Shown here: one piece after another, positions 1 through 8,162 of the stretch
How the letters are laid out: every line of letters starts with the position of its first letter
Numbering within the stretch: position 1 is the stretch's first letter
NCBI RefSeq assembly: GCF_000344155.1
Contig: NZ_BAOQ01000016.1
Location: 58,136-122,135 of the forward strand
Direction: 5' to 3'
DNA length: 64,000 bases
Origin: Gordonia paraffinivorans NBRC 108238
Lineage (GTDB): Bacteria > Actinomycetota > Actinomycetes > Mycobacteriales > Mycobacteriaceae
Translations under genes and position numbers: made by a program
The notes under the pieces: model-generated
Told to the model about the DNA's origin: nothing
Database searches by the model: none
What the model saw: the letters and a program-made list of their open reading frames with translations, nothing else

Positions 1-387
1 CCGCAGGATCTCCACGACCTCGTCGTGATCACCCGGGTACACCACGAGATCGGGTGCGTCGGAGGCGTCTCCGGACCGCAGACGCAGCAGGTCGGGCGTC
101 GAGAAGCCGCGGGTGTGCTGGATGCGGGCGTCGGCGGAGTCGGCGACGTGGGCGTCGCCGACGAGCCGCTCGAGGTCGGCGCGGACGCTCGCGGGCACGG
201 CGGGCGCCGGCGGCGTGATCGACGACGGGTCGACGCCCGGGTTCGGCGTCGCGTCCCCGGCGAGCGCGGCGGCGGCACCGGGGAGTTCGGTGACGCGTTC
301 CGGATCGCCCCAGCGTGGCCGTCGCATCTGCACGACCGGGATCAGCGTCTCGTCGGTGTCGGGGCCGGGCCGGTCGTGAGAAGTCAT
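1..387 (-). CDS. FAD-binding oxidase, N-terminal part (cut by window edge)
   Basis: On the minus strand an ATG at 387 opens a frame that stays open to base 1, giving 129 residues beginning MTSHDRPGPDTDETLIPV. The stretch ADARIQHTRGFSTPDLLRLR followed by APDLVVYPGDHDEVVEIL is typical of the start of the FAD-binding (PCMH) domain in oxidases related to alkyldihydroxyacetonephosphate synthase. The rest of the FAD domain and the catalytic C-terminal half lie outside the window. The frame begins only 7 bases after the TetR stop codon, so the two are probably co-transcribed. A TetR gene beside a flavoprotein of this type matches the Rv2250c/Rv2251 pair of M. tuberculosis as I remember it. The lipid substrate cannot be told from this fragment. 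Confidence 0.75.
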   Translation of the reverse strand, partial: MTSHDRPGPDTDETLIPVVQMRRPRWGDPERVTELPGAAAALAGDATPNPGVDPSSITPPAPAVPASVRADLERLVGDAHVADSADARIQHTRGFSTPDLLRLRSGDASDAPDLVVYPGDHDEVVEILR

Positions 388-394
388 CGTCGTG

Positions 395-958
395 TCACTG
401 TTCGTCGGGGCGCTTGACGATCGCCCGGACCACCAGGTCGGCGACCTGCTCGTCGGTCAGCGATCCGTCGGGGATGAGCATCAGCGAATAGATCGTCCGG
501 ACCAGGAACTCCGCCGCGCCGCGCGGGTTCGGCACCAGCTGGTCGGAGATCTCCGGCGCCAGATCCGGCAGCGTCTGCTCGACGATCTGGTGGATCAGCG
601 TCGGACCCGTGGCGTCGTCTGTCGCCACGAGCGCGCGGATGATCTCCTCCGGCTCCTTGCGCAACACGTACTGCAGCGCCTCGTGCTGCCGGATGTAGGG
701 CAGCACGCCCGCCACCTGCGCGCGGACCTTGCCCGCCGCGTCCGGCGCGGTCTCGGCCCACTCCCGCAATCTGACCCGCAGCAACGAGACCTCGCGGTCG
801 ACGATCGCCGCCACCAGCGCATTCCGCCCGCCGAACATGCGGTAGGCGGTGGCCCGGGCGACCCCGGCGTGACGCGCCACCGACGTCAGACTGAGCGCCT
901 TGGCGCCGAAGCGGGAGACGAGGCCCACCCCGACGTCCACCATGCGGTCACGATCCAT
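395..958 (-). CDS. TetR/AcrR family transcriptional regulator
   Basis: A 187-residue protein with the family architecture. An N-terminal helix-turn-helix lies at about residues 20-45 (SLTSVARHAGVARATAYRMF), followed by an all-helical ligand-binding region. It begins at ATG 958, and its stop is 7 bases before the start of the FAD-linked oxidase, so it probably heads and regulates that unit. The ligand is unknown, but the neighbour suggests a lipid or lipid precursor. I could not pick out a palindromic operator in the short region between 959 and the aminotransferase end. Confidence 0.85.
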   Translation of the reverse strand: MDRDRMVDVGVGLVSRFGAKALSLTSVARHAGVARATAYRMFGGRNALVAAIVDREVSLLRVRLREWAETAPDAAGKVRAQVAGVLPYIRQHEALQYVLRKEPEEIIRALVATDDATGPTLIHQIVEQTLPDLAPEISDQLVPNPRGAAEFLVRTIYSLMLIPDGSLTDEQVADLVVRAIVKRPDEQ

Positions 959-1054
959 GCCAAAAACTTATCGAACAAGTGTGGTCGGGCTCTCGGCAAC
1001 CGGCGCAGCGGGGCCTTCCTCTGTCGGCGCACCGAGATCCCGGCACCTTCCGGG

Positions 1055-2441
1055 TCAGGACCTCACGTGAGCGTCGGCGACGTCGAGAACGGTGTCGAGG
1101 ATCGCCAGACCTTCGCGCGCCTCGTCGTCGGAGACCGTGCACGGGGGTGCCGCGTGGATGCGGTTGTAGTTGGCGAACGGCAGGAGACCGTTCGCCTTGC
1201 ACGCCGCGAGCACCTCGTTCATCGCCGGGCTGCTGCCGCCGTAGGGCGCGAGGGGCTCCCTGGTGGTCGGGTTCGCGACCAGTTCGATGGCCCAGAAGAC
1301 ACCGAGACCGCGGACCTCACCCACCGACGGATGTTTCTCGGCGAGGGCGCGCAGGCCCGGCCCGAGCACGTCGTCGCCGATGCGGGCGGCGCTCTCGACG
1401 ATCTTCTCCTCGGTCATCGCGTTGATGGTGGCGACCGCGGCGGCGGTGGCCAGCGGATGACCCGAGTAGGTGAGACCCCCCCGGATAGGCTCGCTCGGCA
1501 AAGGTGGCGGCGATCTGGTCGCCGATCGCCACGCCGCCGAGCGGGACATACCCGGAGTTCACGCCCTTGGCGAAGGTGAGCAGGTCCGGCACCACGTCGA
1601 AGTGCTGGATGGCGAACCACTTGCCGGTACGGCCGAATCCGGCCATCACCTCGTCGGCGATGAACACGATCCCGTAGCGGTCGCAGATCTCGCGGACACC
1701 GGCCATGTAGCCGGGCGGCGGGACCATGATCCCGGCGGTGCCCGGGACCGACTCGAGCACGATCGCGGCGATCGAGTCCGGACCTTCGAAACGGATCAGC
1801 TGGTCGAGGTGGGCCAGGGCCCGTTCGGTCTCCTGTGCCTCGTTCTCGGCGTGGAACTGCGAGCGGTACAGGAACGGACCGTGGAAATGCACGACGCCGC
1901 TGTTGCCGTGGTCGTTGGGCCAGCGCCGCGGGTCGCCGGTCACGTTGATCGCGGTGTCGGTCCCGCCGTGGTAGGAGCGGTAACGCGAGAGCACCTTGTG
2001 GCGGCCGGTGTGCAGGCGCGCCATGCGGATCGCGTGCTCGACGGCGTCGGCGCCACCGTTGGTGAAGAACACCCGGTTCAGGTCGCCGGGGGTGCGCTCG
2101 GCGATGAGCCGGGCCGCTTCGGACCGGGCGTCGTTGACGTGCGCCGGCGCGATGGTGCACAGCTTCGCGGCCTGCTCCCGGATCGCCTCGACGACGCCGG
2201 GGTGCTGGTGTCCGATGTTGGTGTTGACCATCTGGGACGAGAAGTCCAGCAGGCGGTTTCCCTCGCCGTCCCAGACGTAGGAGCCCTCGGCGGCGAGGAT
2301 CGTCATCGGCTTGACGTGCGCCTGCGCCGACCAGGAGTGGAAGACGTGCTCGCGGTCGAGCTCGTATGCGCGGCGGCCGCGGGCCTTGGCTGCCTCGAGG
2401 TCTTCGCCGGTCGGCAGGGCGACTCGCTCGGTCGTGGTTAT
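1055..2441 (-). pseudogene. Class III PLP aminotransferase, broken by a frameshift and lacking a normal start codon
   Basis: Two overlapping minus frames together encode one aminotransferase of about 461 residues (aspartate aminotransferase/GABA transaminase superfamily). The N-terminal frame carries FFTNGGADAVEHAIRMAR, the DEVMAGFGRTGKW cofactor segment and the catalytic lysine in LTFAKGVNSGY. It loses register in a run of seven G (plus-strand C, 1476-1482) just after AYPGG. Removing one base restores LTYSGHPLATAAAV, and the frame then runs to the stop at 1055. Upstream, the natural N-terminus (TTTERVALPTGEDLEAAKARG) is preceded by ATA at 2439-2441 where ATG would be expected, with a GAGG ribosome site at the right distance. 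No ATG, GTG or TTG occurs in that frame before the internal ATG at 2306. Two independent lesions suggest decay, although sequencing errors are possible. The substrate is unknown; the divergent PucR regulator hints at amino-acid, polyamine or purine-nitrogen catabolism. Confidence 0.8.
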
Positions 2442-2553
2442 GACGGACGTCCTCTTCGTGTGGCGGAGACGGATGGGCCGGGACGGTTCTCAGGATGCCG
2501 CCCGCGGGACCACAGGAACGCCGACACTTTGTATGTTCTGTCGTCTTGTCTCT

Positions 2554-2559
2554 TACACT
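2554..2559 (+). promoter_or_regulatory. -10 box of the pucR promoter, leaderless type
   Basis: TACACT ends 7 bases before the GTG at 2567. This places the expected transcription start at or next to the start codon. No convincing -35 hexamer is visible. Confidence 0.5.
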
Positions 2560-2566
2560 GTGTAAC

Positions 2567-4183
2567 GTGCGGCCGACCATCGCCCATGTTCTGACCTTGC
2601 CCGTGGTGCAGAACGGACAACCGAGGCTCGTCGGCGGCAGCCGTCTCGACCGCGAGGTGCGCTGGGTGCACGTCAGCGACCTTGCCGATCTCACGGATCT
2701 TCTCCAGGGGGGCGAACTGGTCCTCACCACCGGGAGCGCGATGCTCGCCGACCCGGTGGGATACCTCGAGGGACTCGCGGCCACCGGCGCGGTCGGCGTG
2801 ATCGCCGAACTCCTCGACGCCGAGGTACCGCAAACCGTTGCCGCGACGGCCGATCGCCTGGGCCTGCCCGTCGTCGTCCTGCGTCGGGCGATCCGGTTCG
2901 TCGAGGTGACCGAGGAAGTCCACCGGTCGATCGTCGCCGACCAGTACGAAGAGGTCGTCTTCTCCCGACACGTCCACGAGGTCTTCACCGGGCTCGGCAT
3001 GCGGCGTGCCGGCGTGTCCGAGATCGTCTCGGCGGCAGCGGAACTCATCGGCCGTCCGGTCGTGCTGGAGGACCTCACCCGTCAGGTCCTGGCCTTCGAC
3101 GGACGGGGCGGGCCCCCGGCAGAACTCCTGCGCGACTGGGACCGGCGCTCGCGACTGACACCGTCGTCGCGGGAGACCGCCGTCACCGGCCCCGAGGGGT
3201 GGCTGGTGTCTCCGGTGGGGGCACCGCGTCAGGAATGGGGGCGGCTCATCGTGCCCGACCCCGCCGATCTCGGCGAACGCGCGCGGATGCCCCTCGAACG
3301 TGCTGCGCAGGCACTGGCGCTGCACCGGATGGCCGAACAGAACAGGACCGAACTGGAGATCCGGGCACAGAACGGGCTCGTCGACGACCTGCGCCTGGGA
3401 CGCATCCCCGACGAGGCCGAGGCGGTCGCGCGCGCACGCGCCCTGGGCCTGGGGCCGGGGCTCAGCTATGCGCCGGTGACGGTTCGCATCGTCGAGTCGT
3501 CCGATCCGGACCAGGTGCTCGCGCAGGGAAGGCTGACACGCGCACTGGACGCGGTCCGCCACTCGGTGCGGGCTGCCCGTCGCACCGCACTCACCGCGCT
3601 GCGGCCTCACGGCCGCATCGACCTGATCCTCTCGTCACCGGCCTCGGGCGACACTGAACCCGAACTGACACAGGTCTGTTCGTCGATCCGCAGTTCGCTG
3701 TTGCGCGTGGACGGCGTGGCCCGCGTGGCCATCGGAGTCGCACCGGATTCCACACGACTCGTCGACGCCGCGCGAGGACTTGCCGAAGCCGCGCACGTGG
3801 CCGACGCCGCCCTGTCACTCCCCGACGGCGACCGGGCCTTCCACCGGACGACCGACGTCCGGTTGCGTGGACTCATCGCGGTCATCCGATCCGATCCACG
3901 AGTCCAGGCGTTCGCCGAGACCGAGCTGCGCGGCCTGCTCGAACACCACGCCCGGCACGGTGACGACCTGTTGGAGACGTTCCGGAGGTTCATCGAGTCG
4001 GGCGGCAACAAGGCCGAACTCGCCAAGGCCATGAACCTCGCGCGCCCGACGGTGTACTCGCGACTGGCCCGCATCGAACGCCTCCTCGGCGTCCCGCTCG
4101 ATGACGCCGAGTCGCGGGCGTCGTTGCACGCCGCCCTGCTGGTCCTCGACAGCCGGACCGAACCGTTCGTCGAGAGCGCCTGA
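2567..4183 (+). CDS. PucR-family transcriptional regulator
   Basis: A 538-residue protein if started at GTG 2567 (VRPTIAHVLTLPVVQ). This start was chosen because it begins the conserved PucR N-terminal domain and follows a -10 box at leaderless spacing; an ATG 72 bases upstream in the same frame would add a non-conserved tail. The PucR sensor domain covers about residues 1-125, a GGDEF-like CdaR domain follows around 280-400, and the C-terminal PucR helix-turn-helix is at about 465-530 (NKAELAKAMNLARPTVYSRLARIERLLG). It is divergent from the broken aminotransferase, which it probably once controlled. PucR proteins usually activate purine, GABA or amino-acid catabolic genes in response to a pathway intermediate; the effector here is unknown. 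Confidence 0.85.
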   Translation: MRPTIAHVLTLPVVQNGQPRLVGGSRLDREVRWVHVSDLADLTDLLQGGELVLTTGSAMLADPVGYLEGLAATGAVGVIAELLDAEVPQTVAATADRLGLPVVVLRRAIRFVEVTEEVHRSIVADQYEEVVFSRHVHEVFTGLGMRRAGVSEIVSAAAELIGRPVVLEDLTRQVLAFDGRGGPPAELLRDWDRRSRLTPSSRETAVTGPEGWLVSPVGAPRQEWGRLIVPDPADLGERARMPLERAAQALALHRMAEQNRTELEIRAQNGLVDDLRLGRIPDEAEAVARARALGLGPGLSYAPVTVRIVESSDPDQVLAQGRLTRALDAVRHSVRAARRTALTALRPHGRIDLILSSPASGDTEPELTQVCSSIRSSLLRVDGVARVAIGVAPDSTRLVDAARGLAEAAHVADAALSLPDGDRAFHRTTDVRLRGLIAVIRSDPRVQAFAETELRGLLEHHARHGDDLLETFRRFIESGGNKAELAKAMNLARPTVYSRLARIERLLGVPLDDAESRASLHAALLVLDSRTEPFVESA

Positions 4184-4215
4184 CACACAATGAGATCGAC
4201 GAAGTCTCGAGGGAC

Positions 4216-4809
4216 TCAGGACGCGCCGGCGGCGCGGTCCCCGGTACGCGGGTAGGCCCGGGTCTCGTCGGAGCGGATGATCCTCAGCACGACATCGCGG
4301 AGTTCCTCCTCGGACAGCGAGCCGTCACCGACGTTCTGCTGGACGGCATGACCGTCCCAGATGGCCTCCAGGATCGTGGCGATCCGCGGGGAGCAATACA
4401 TCTCGACGCCCGACTTGGCGCGCTTGGACCATGTGCGGATCAGCTGGCGGTAGGCGTTCTCCCGCGCGCCCTGCGCGTACATCTCCCACATGAGCACCAC
4501 CGAGTTGGTGTCCTCTGCGAGCTTCCGGGTCATGGCGACGACGGCATCGGCGAGATCCTCGTCGCCGCGGACGAGGGAGAACGCGCTCTCGTATTGCTCC
4601 GAGATCCGGTCCACGTGGTAGGCGAACGCGTCCAGGAGCAACCCGTCGAGGTCGTCGTAGTGGTAGTTCACCGACCCCAACGCGAGATTCGCGGCGCTGC
4701 AGACCTTTCGATGGGTGACGCCCTTGACGCCACTGTCGATGATGACCTGCAGGGCCGCTTCCATCAGCGCCACGCGGGTCGCCCCCGACCGGGCGTTCTT
4801 CGCCTTCAT
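4216..4809 (-). CDS. TetR/AcrR family transcriptional regulator
   Basis: A 197-residue regulator starting at ATG 4809, with GGAAGGGGG just upstream as ribosome site. The helix-turn-helix is at about residues 25-50 (GVTHRKVCSAANLALGSVNYHY), followed by a helical effector domain. It converges on pucR with a gap of only 32 bases, and the next upstream gene on the same strand is an EamA exporter 70 bases away. It may be the last gene of that unit, or act on the transporter. Its ligand is unknown. Confidence 0.82.
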   Translation of the reverse strand: MKAKNARSGATRVALMEAALQVIIDSGVKGVTHRKVCSAANLALGSVNYHYDDLDGLLLDAFAYHVDRISEQYESAFSLVRGDEDLADAVVAMTRKLAEDTNSVVLMWEMYAQGARENAYRQLIRTWSKRAKSGVEMYCSPRIATILEAIWDGHAVQQNVGDGSLSEEELRDVVLRIIRSDETRAYPRTGDRAAGAS

Positions 4810-4879
4810 GGACCCCCTTCCGACGCGTGCCCCGCAACACGACCGGGGTGTCACCCGGTGGTTCCGCCCACAAACTACG

Positions 4880-5929
4880 TCATCTCCGGCCGGTCGGCGA
4901 TGCCGAACGGGACTCGTCGAGACCGTCGCCCGATGACCTCGCCTGCCTCTTCGCACCGCGCGATGCGCGTGCAGGGGCCTGGCGGACGAAGACCTGCCGT
5001 GCGATCGCGACCCCGCCGATGCACAGGACACCGCCGACGATGCCGACGCCGGTGGGCAGCTCGCCCAGGAGCACCCACGACAGCACGATCACGATCGCCG
5101 GGACGACCAGCGTCGTGGCGGCCATCGCGCTCGCATCGGTGCGCGCCAGTGCATACGCCCATGTGGAGAACGCGATGGCCGTCGGTCCGACGCCGAGATA
5201 GACGACCGCGGCGATGGCGCCGGGGGTCGCGTCGGCCATCTCGGAGATCGCGACCGGGAGGAAGGGCAGGGTCGCGACGAGCCCGGCGACCGCGCCGAGC
5301 CAGGTCGCGGTGAGCGCGTCCACGGTGCGCAGCGCGGACTTCTGGATCAGCACCCCCGCGGCGTACAGGACTGCCGCGGCGATCCCGAGGACGACGCCGA
5401 GCCAGTCGGCGTGCGCGTCGGCGGTCGCCGATCCACCGGTGGCGATCAGCACGACGCCGGCGAAGGCGATCGTCATTCCGATCACGAGATGTCGCGGGAA
5501 CCCCTCTCCCATGAAGAGCCCGGCGGCGACGGCGACCAGGATCGGCGCCAGGTTCACCAGCAGCGCCGCGGTCCCGGCGTCGAGGTGGCGTTCGGCCCAA
5601 TTCAACACGACGGTGTACCCGGCGAACCAGGCCACGCCATAGACCAGCACCGACACGAGCGCGCGCCCTCGCGGTATCCAGGGCCGGGCCTGCGCGCCGG
5701 AGGCGCCGGCGCTCCCGCGACGCCTCATGATCAGCATGAGCACCGTCAGCGGCACGACAGCTGCCAGCAGCCGCCAGAACGCCATGGATCCGGGTGAGAA
5801 GTGCTCGCCGAGCGCGCGGATGCCCACAAAGGCCGACGCCCACAGCACCACCGTGACCAGTGCGGCGAGGACGGGCAACGAGACCGCGCGGGTGCCGGTC
5901 GGGCGAGCGGTCCGATGATCTGCTGGCAT
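4880..5929 (-). CDS. EamA (drug/metabolite exporter) family transporter
   Basis: A 349-residue membrane protein with about ten hydrophobic segments arranged as two EamA repeats. The first repeat runs from about residue 15 (LPVLAALVTVVLWASAFVGI) to 145, the second from about 165 to 310. The C-terminus is basic and soluble. ATG 5929 is preferred; an ATG at 5950 would add seven residues. It is divergent from a LysR regulator across an 81-base region containing a perfect inverted repeat, so it is the obvious target of that regulator. Exporters of this family carry amino acids, metabolites or drugs; the cargo cannot be read from the sequence. Confidence 0.85.
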   Translation of the reverse strand: MPADHRTARPTGTRAVSLPVLAALVTVVLWASAFVGIRALGEHFSPGSMAFWRLLAAVVPLTVLMLIMRRRGSAGASGAQARPWIPRGRALVSVLVYGVAWFAGYTVVLNWAERHLDAGTAALLVNLAPILVAVAAGLFMGEGFPRHLVIGMTIAFAGVVLIATGGSATADAHADWLGVVLGIAAAVLYAAGVLIQKSALRTVDALTATWLGAVAGLVATLPFLPVAISEMADATPGAIAAVVYLGVGPTAIAFSTWAYALARTDASAMAATTLVVPAIVIVLSWVLLGELPTGVGIVGGVLCIGGVAIARQVFVRQAPARASRGAKRQARSSGDGLDESRSASPTGRR

Positions 5930-5950
5930 GCATTCAGCGTGGACGATCAC

Positions 5951-5968
5951 TCACTTCAGAACAAGTGA
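5951..5968. promoter_or_regulatory. Inverted repeat, probable LysR operator
   Basis: TCACTT and AAGTGA form a perfect inverted repeat around a 6-base spacer. It lies in the divergent region between the EamA exporter and the LysR gene. It contains the T-N11-A core expected of LysR-type sites. Confidence 0.6.
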
Positions 5969-5998
5969 AATCTTCTTCCGATAGATTCAGCACGACTG

Positions 5999-6004
5999 TA
6001 GAGT
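5999..6004 (+). promoter_or_regulatory. -10 box of the lysR promoter, leaderless type
   Basis: TAGAGT ends 6 bases before ATG 6011. Transcription would start at about the A of the start codon. Confidence 0.45.
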
Positions 6005-6010
6005 TGGACC

Positions 6011-6946
6011 ATGGTCGACGTGCATCGACTCCGGGTACTGCGTTCGGTGATCGGAGAACGCTCCATCGGCGGCGCCGCGGCCGCTCTCGGCTACACGCCG
6101 TCGGCGGTGAGCCAGCACATCGCCGCGCTCCAGCGCGAGACCGGCCTGACGCTCGTCGAACGCGACGGCCGCGGCATCGTGCCCACCGACGCCGGCGTCA
6201 TCCTCGCAACCGAGTCCGAGGCGGTCTTCGAACAGCTGGCCCGCGTCGATGGCCTCATCTCCGAGCTCCGCGACGGGCGTCTCGGACAGCTCCGCATCAA
6301 TTACTTCGCCTCCGCCGGTGCGGTGTGGATACCGCCGATCGTGGCGACGATCTCGCGTGAATTCCCCGGTCTCCGACTGGATCTGCGGCTCATCGAACTG
6401 CTCGACCCGGCGGCGCCGTCACCCGACGTCGAGATCTATGTGGAGGCCGACGAGCGACGGGCCACCGACGCCCCGGGCTTCGTCGGCAGGCCACTGACCG
6501 ACGACCCGTATCTCGCCGTGGTGCCACAGGATTCGGAATGGGCGGACCGCGAGTCGGTCACCCTGCACGAGCTCTCCCGGGTGCCGTGGGTCGACAACGA
6601 CGTCGCCCGTGGACCCTGCCGCAAGGCGCTCCTGAACGCCTGCACCGCAGTCGGTTTCAGCCCGGACTTCAGCGTCGAGACACAGGACTACCCCACCGCG
6701 ATCCGGTTCGTCGCCGCGGGAATCGGACTCACCGTCGTACCCGAGCTCGCGCTCGCCGATCTACCCGACGGCGTTGTGGCCGTCCCCATCGTCGACCCGA
6801 CCCCCTCGCGCGCCATCCGGGTTCGGGTGCGCCGGTCCGCAGCCGACCTGCCACCGGTGAGGCGAGTGCTCGAACTCCTCGACACGACTGTGGCACAACA
6901 GAAGTCATCGCCCGCCGGTCGCGGCAACGCGACCTGTGGGCGATGA
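6011..6946 (+). CDS. LysR-family transcriptional regulator
   Basis: A 311-residue protein. The N-terminal winged helix-turn-helix (about residues 1-60) contains SIGGAAAALGYTPSAVSQHIAALQRETGLTLVER, the family hallmark, and a periplasmic-binding-protein-like effector domain follows from about residue 90. The start at ATG 6011 has a -10 box at leaderless distance. It is divergent from the EamA exporter with an inverted repeat between them, so control of that exporter and of itself is likely. Its 3' end lies only 13 bases from the convergent fgd gene. The inducer is unknown, presumably the exporter's substrate. Confidence 0.9.
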   Translation: MVDVHRLRVLRSVIGERSIGGAAAALGYTPSAVSQHIAALQRETGLTLVERDGRGIVPTDAGVILATESEAVFEQLARVDGLISELRDGRLGQLRINYFASAGAVWIPPIVATISREFPGLRLDLRLIELLDPAAPSPDVEIYVEADERRATDAPGFVGRPLTDDPYLAVVPQDSEWADRESVTLHELSRVPWVDNDVARGPCRKALLNACTAVGFSPDFSVETQDYPTAIRFVAAGIGLTVVPELALADLPDGVVAVPIVDPTPSRAIRVRVRRSAADLPPVRRVLELLDTTVAQQKSSPAGRGNATCGR

Positions 6947-6959
6947 ACCCGGCCCGGGG

Positions 6960-7970
6960 TCAGGCCAGTCTGCGCAGGCGCGGCGCGAGGTCGCGCTCGA
7001 AGTTCTCCAGGAAGCGTCGCTGGTCGTGTCCGGGAGCGTGGAACACGAGGTGGTTGAGCCCCGCGTCGATGTAGAACTTGACCTTCTCGACGGCCTCGTC
7101 GGGATCGGAGGAGACGATCCACCGCTTGGCGACCTGCTCGATGGGCAGTTCGTCGGCGAGCCGTTCCATCTCCACCGAGCTGTTGACGCTGTGCTTCTGC
7201 TCCGGGGTGAGCGACAGCGGTGCCCAGAAGCGCGTGTTCTCCAGAGCCAGTTCGGGATCGGGATCGTAGGAGATCTTGATCTCGATCATCTTGTCGATCG
7301 CGTCGAAGTCGCGCTCGGCCTTCTCGGCGCCCTCCTTGACCGCGGGGATCAGCTTCTCGGTGTAGAGCTCGGCGCCCTTGCCCGAGGTGCAGATGAAGCC
7401 GTCACCGGCGCGGCCGGCATACCGGGCGACCACCGGACCGCCGGCGGCGACGTACACCGGGATCGGCTGTTCCGGAACGTCGTACATGTAGGCACCCTGC
7501 GTGTGGTAGTACTCGCCGTCGAAGTTGACCTCTTCGCCGGTCCACAGCTCGCGCATGAGCCTGATCGCCTCGCGCAGCCGGGCGAAGCGCTCCTTGAACT
7601 CCGGCCAGTCGCCCTGGAATCCGGTCGCGTACTCGTTGAGCGCCTCGCCGGTGCCGACCCCGAGCATGATGCGGCCCGGGTACATGCAGCCCATCGACGC
7701 GAAGGCCTGGGCGATGACCGCCGGGTTGTAGCGGAAGGTCGGGGTCATCACCGACGTGCCGATCTGCACGCGCTTGGTCCGCTCGCCGACGGCCGCCATC
7801 CAGGCGAGGGAAAAGGGAGCGTGGCCGCCGTTGTGCCGCCACGGCTGGAAGTGGTCGCTCACCGCGACCGAGTCCAGTCCGTGTTCCTCGGCCGCGACCG
7901 CGATCTCCACCAGTTCACGCGGATCGAACTGCTCCGCCGATGCCTTGAACCCGAGCTTCAGTTCTGCCAT
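6960..7970 (-). CDS. fgd: F420-dependent glucose-6-phosphate dehydrogenase
   Basis: A 336-residue luciferase-like TIM-barrel protein that oxidises glucose-6-phosphate to 6-phosphogluconolactone while reducing coenzyme F420 in the cytosol. It begins [20 protein letters not shown] and shares long identical blocks with mycobacterial FGD1 as remembered, among them [52 protein letters not shown] and [19 protein letters not shown]. The ATG at 7970 was chosen because family members begin here; an upstream frame extension to 8060 is not conserved. It supplies reduced F420 to F420-dependent reductases. It stands alone here, not beside pta as I remember for M. tuberculosis. The presence of FGD implies that the organism makes F420. 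Confidence 0.95.
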   Translation of the reverse strand: MAELKLGFKASAEQFDPRELVEIAVAAEEHGLDSVAVSDHFQPWRHNGGHAPFSLAWMAAVGERTKRVQIGTSVMTPTFRYNPAVIAQAFASMGCMYPGRIMLGVGTGEALNEYATGFQGDWPEFKERFARLREAIRLMRELWTGEEVNFDGEYYHTQGAYMYDVPEQPIPVYVAAGGPVVARYAGRAGDGFICTSGKGAELYTEKLIPAVKEGAEKAERDFDAIDKMIEIKISYDPDPELALENTRFWAPLSLTPEQKHSVNSSVEMERLADELPIEQVAKRWIVSSDPDEAVEKVKFYIDAGLNHLVFHAPGHDQRRFLENFERDLAPRLRRLA

Positions 7971-8125
7971 GAGCCTCGCCCCTAACCGTCGGCCCGTGCC
8001 GACCTCACGCCGTTGCCGATCATTCCGATCGGGGTCGCCGTCTGTGACCTCGGTTACCAACCTAGAGCATCGGCCGTGGTGGCCGTCTCGCCCTCCGGTC
8101 CCGGAACGCCCGCGAATCGCCGACT

Positions 8126-8155
8126 AGACCTCAAGTGAACTTCAAGTTCTACCCT
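8126..8155 (+). promoter_or_regulatory. SoxR/MerR-type promoter of the ABC exporter
   Basis: ACCTCAAGTGAACTTCAAG at 8128-8146 matches the E. coli soxS SoxR box, as I remember it, at 16 of 19 positions. It is followed after 3 bases by the -10 box TACCCT (8150-8155), the same spacing as in soxS. The box sits in the extended spacer typical of MerR-family promoters. The -10 ends 7 bases before ATG 8163, so the message would be leaderless. No merR/soxR gene lies in the window. Confidence 0.6.
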
Positions 8156-8162
8156 GGCTGCC

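Noticed and set aside
1317..2306. A 329-residue aminotransferase taken as a complete short protein.
   Set aside because: It ends in frameshifted residues after AYPGG, and the missing C-terminal half is present in the next frame.
5951..5968. That this palindrome is part of the TetR regulon of the fad genes.
   Set aside because: Its arms (TCACTT/AAGTGA) lack the TTAC/GTAA core at the right spacing, and it lies in a LysR divergent region.
6960..8060. A longer fgd protein starting at 8060.
   Set aside because: The extra 30 residues are not conserved, and the known family starts at MAELKLG (7970).
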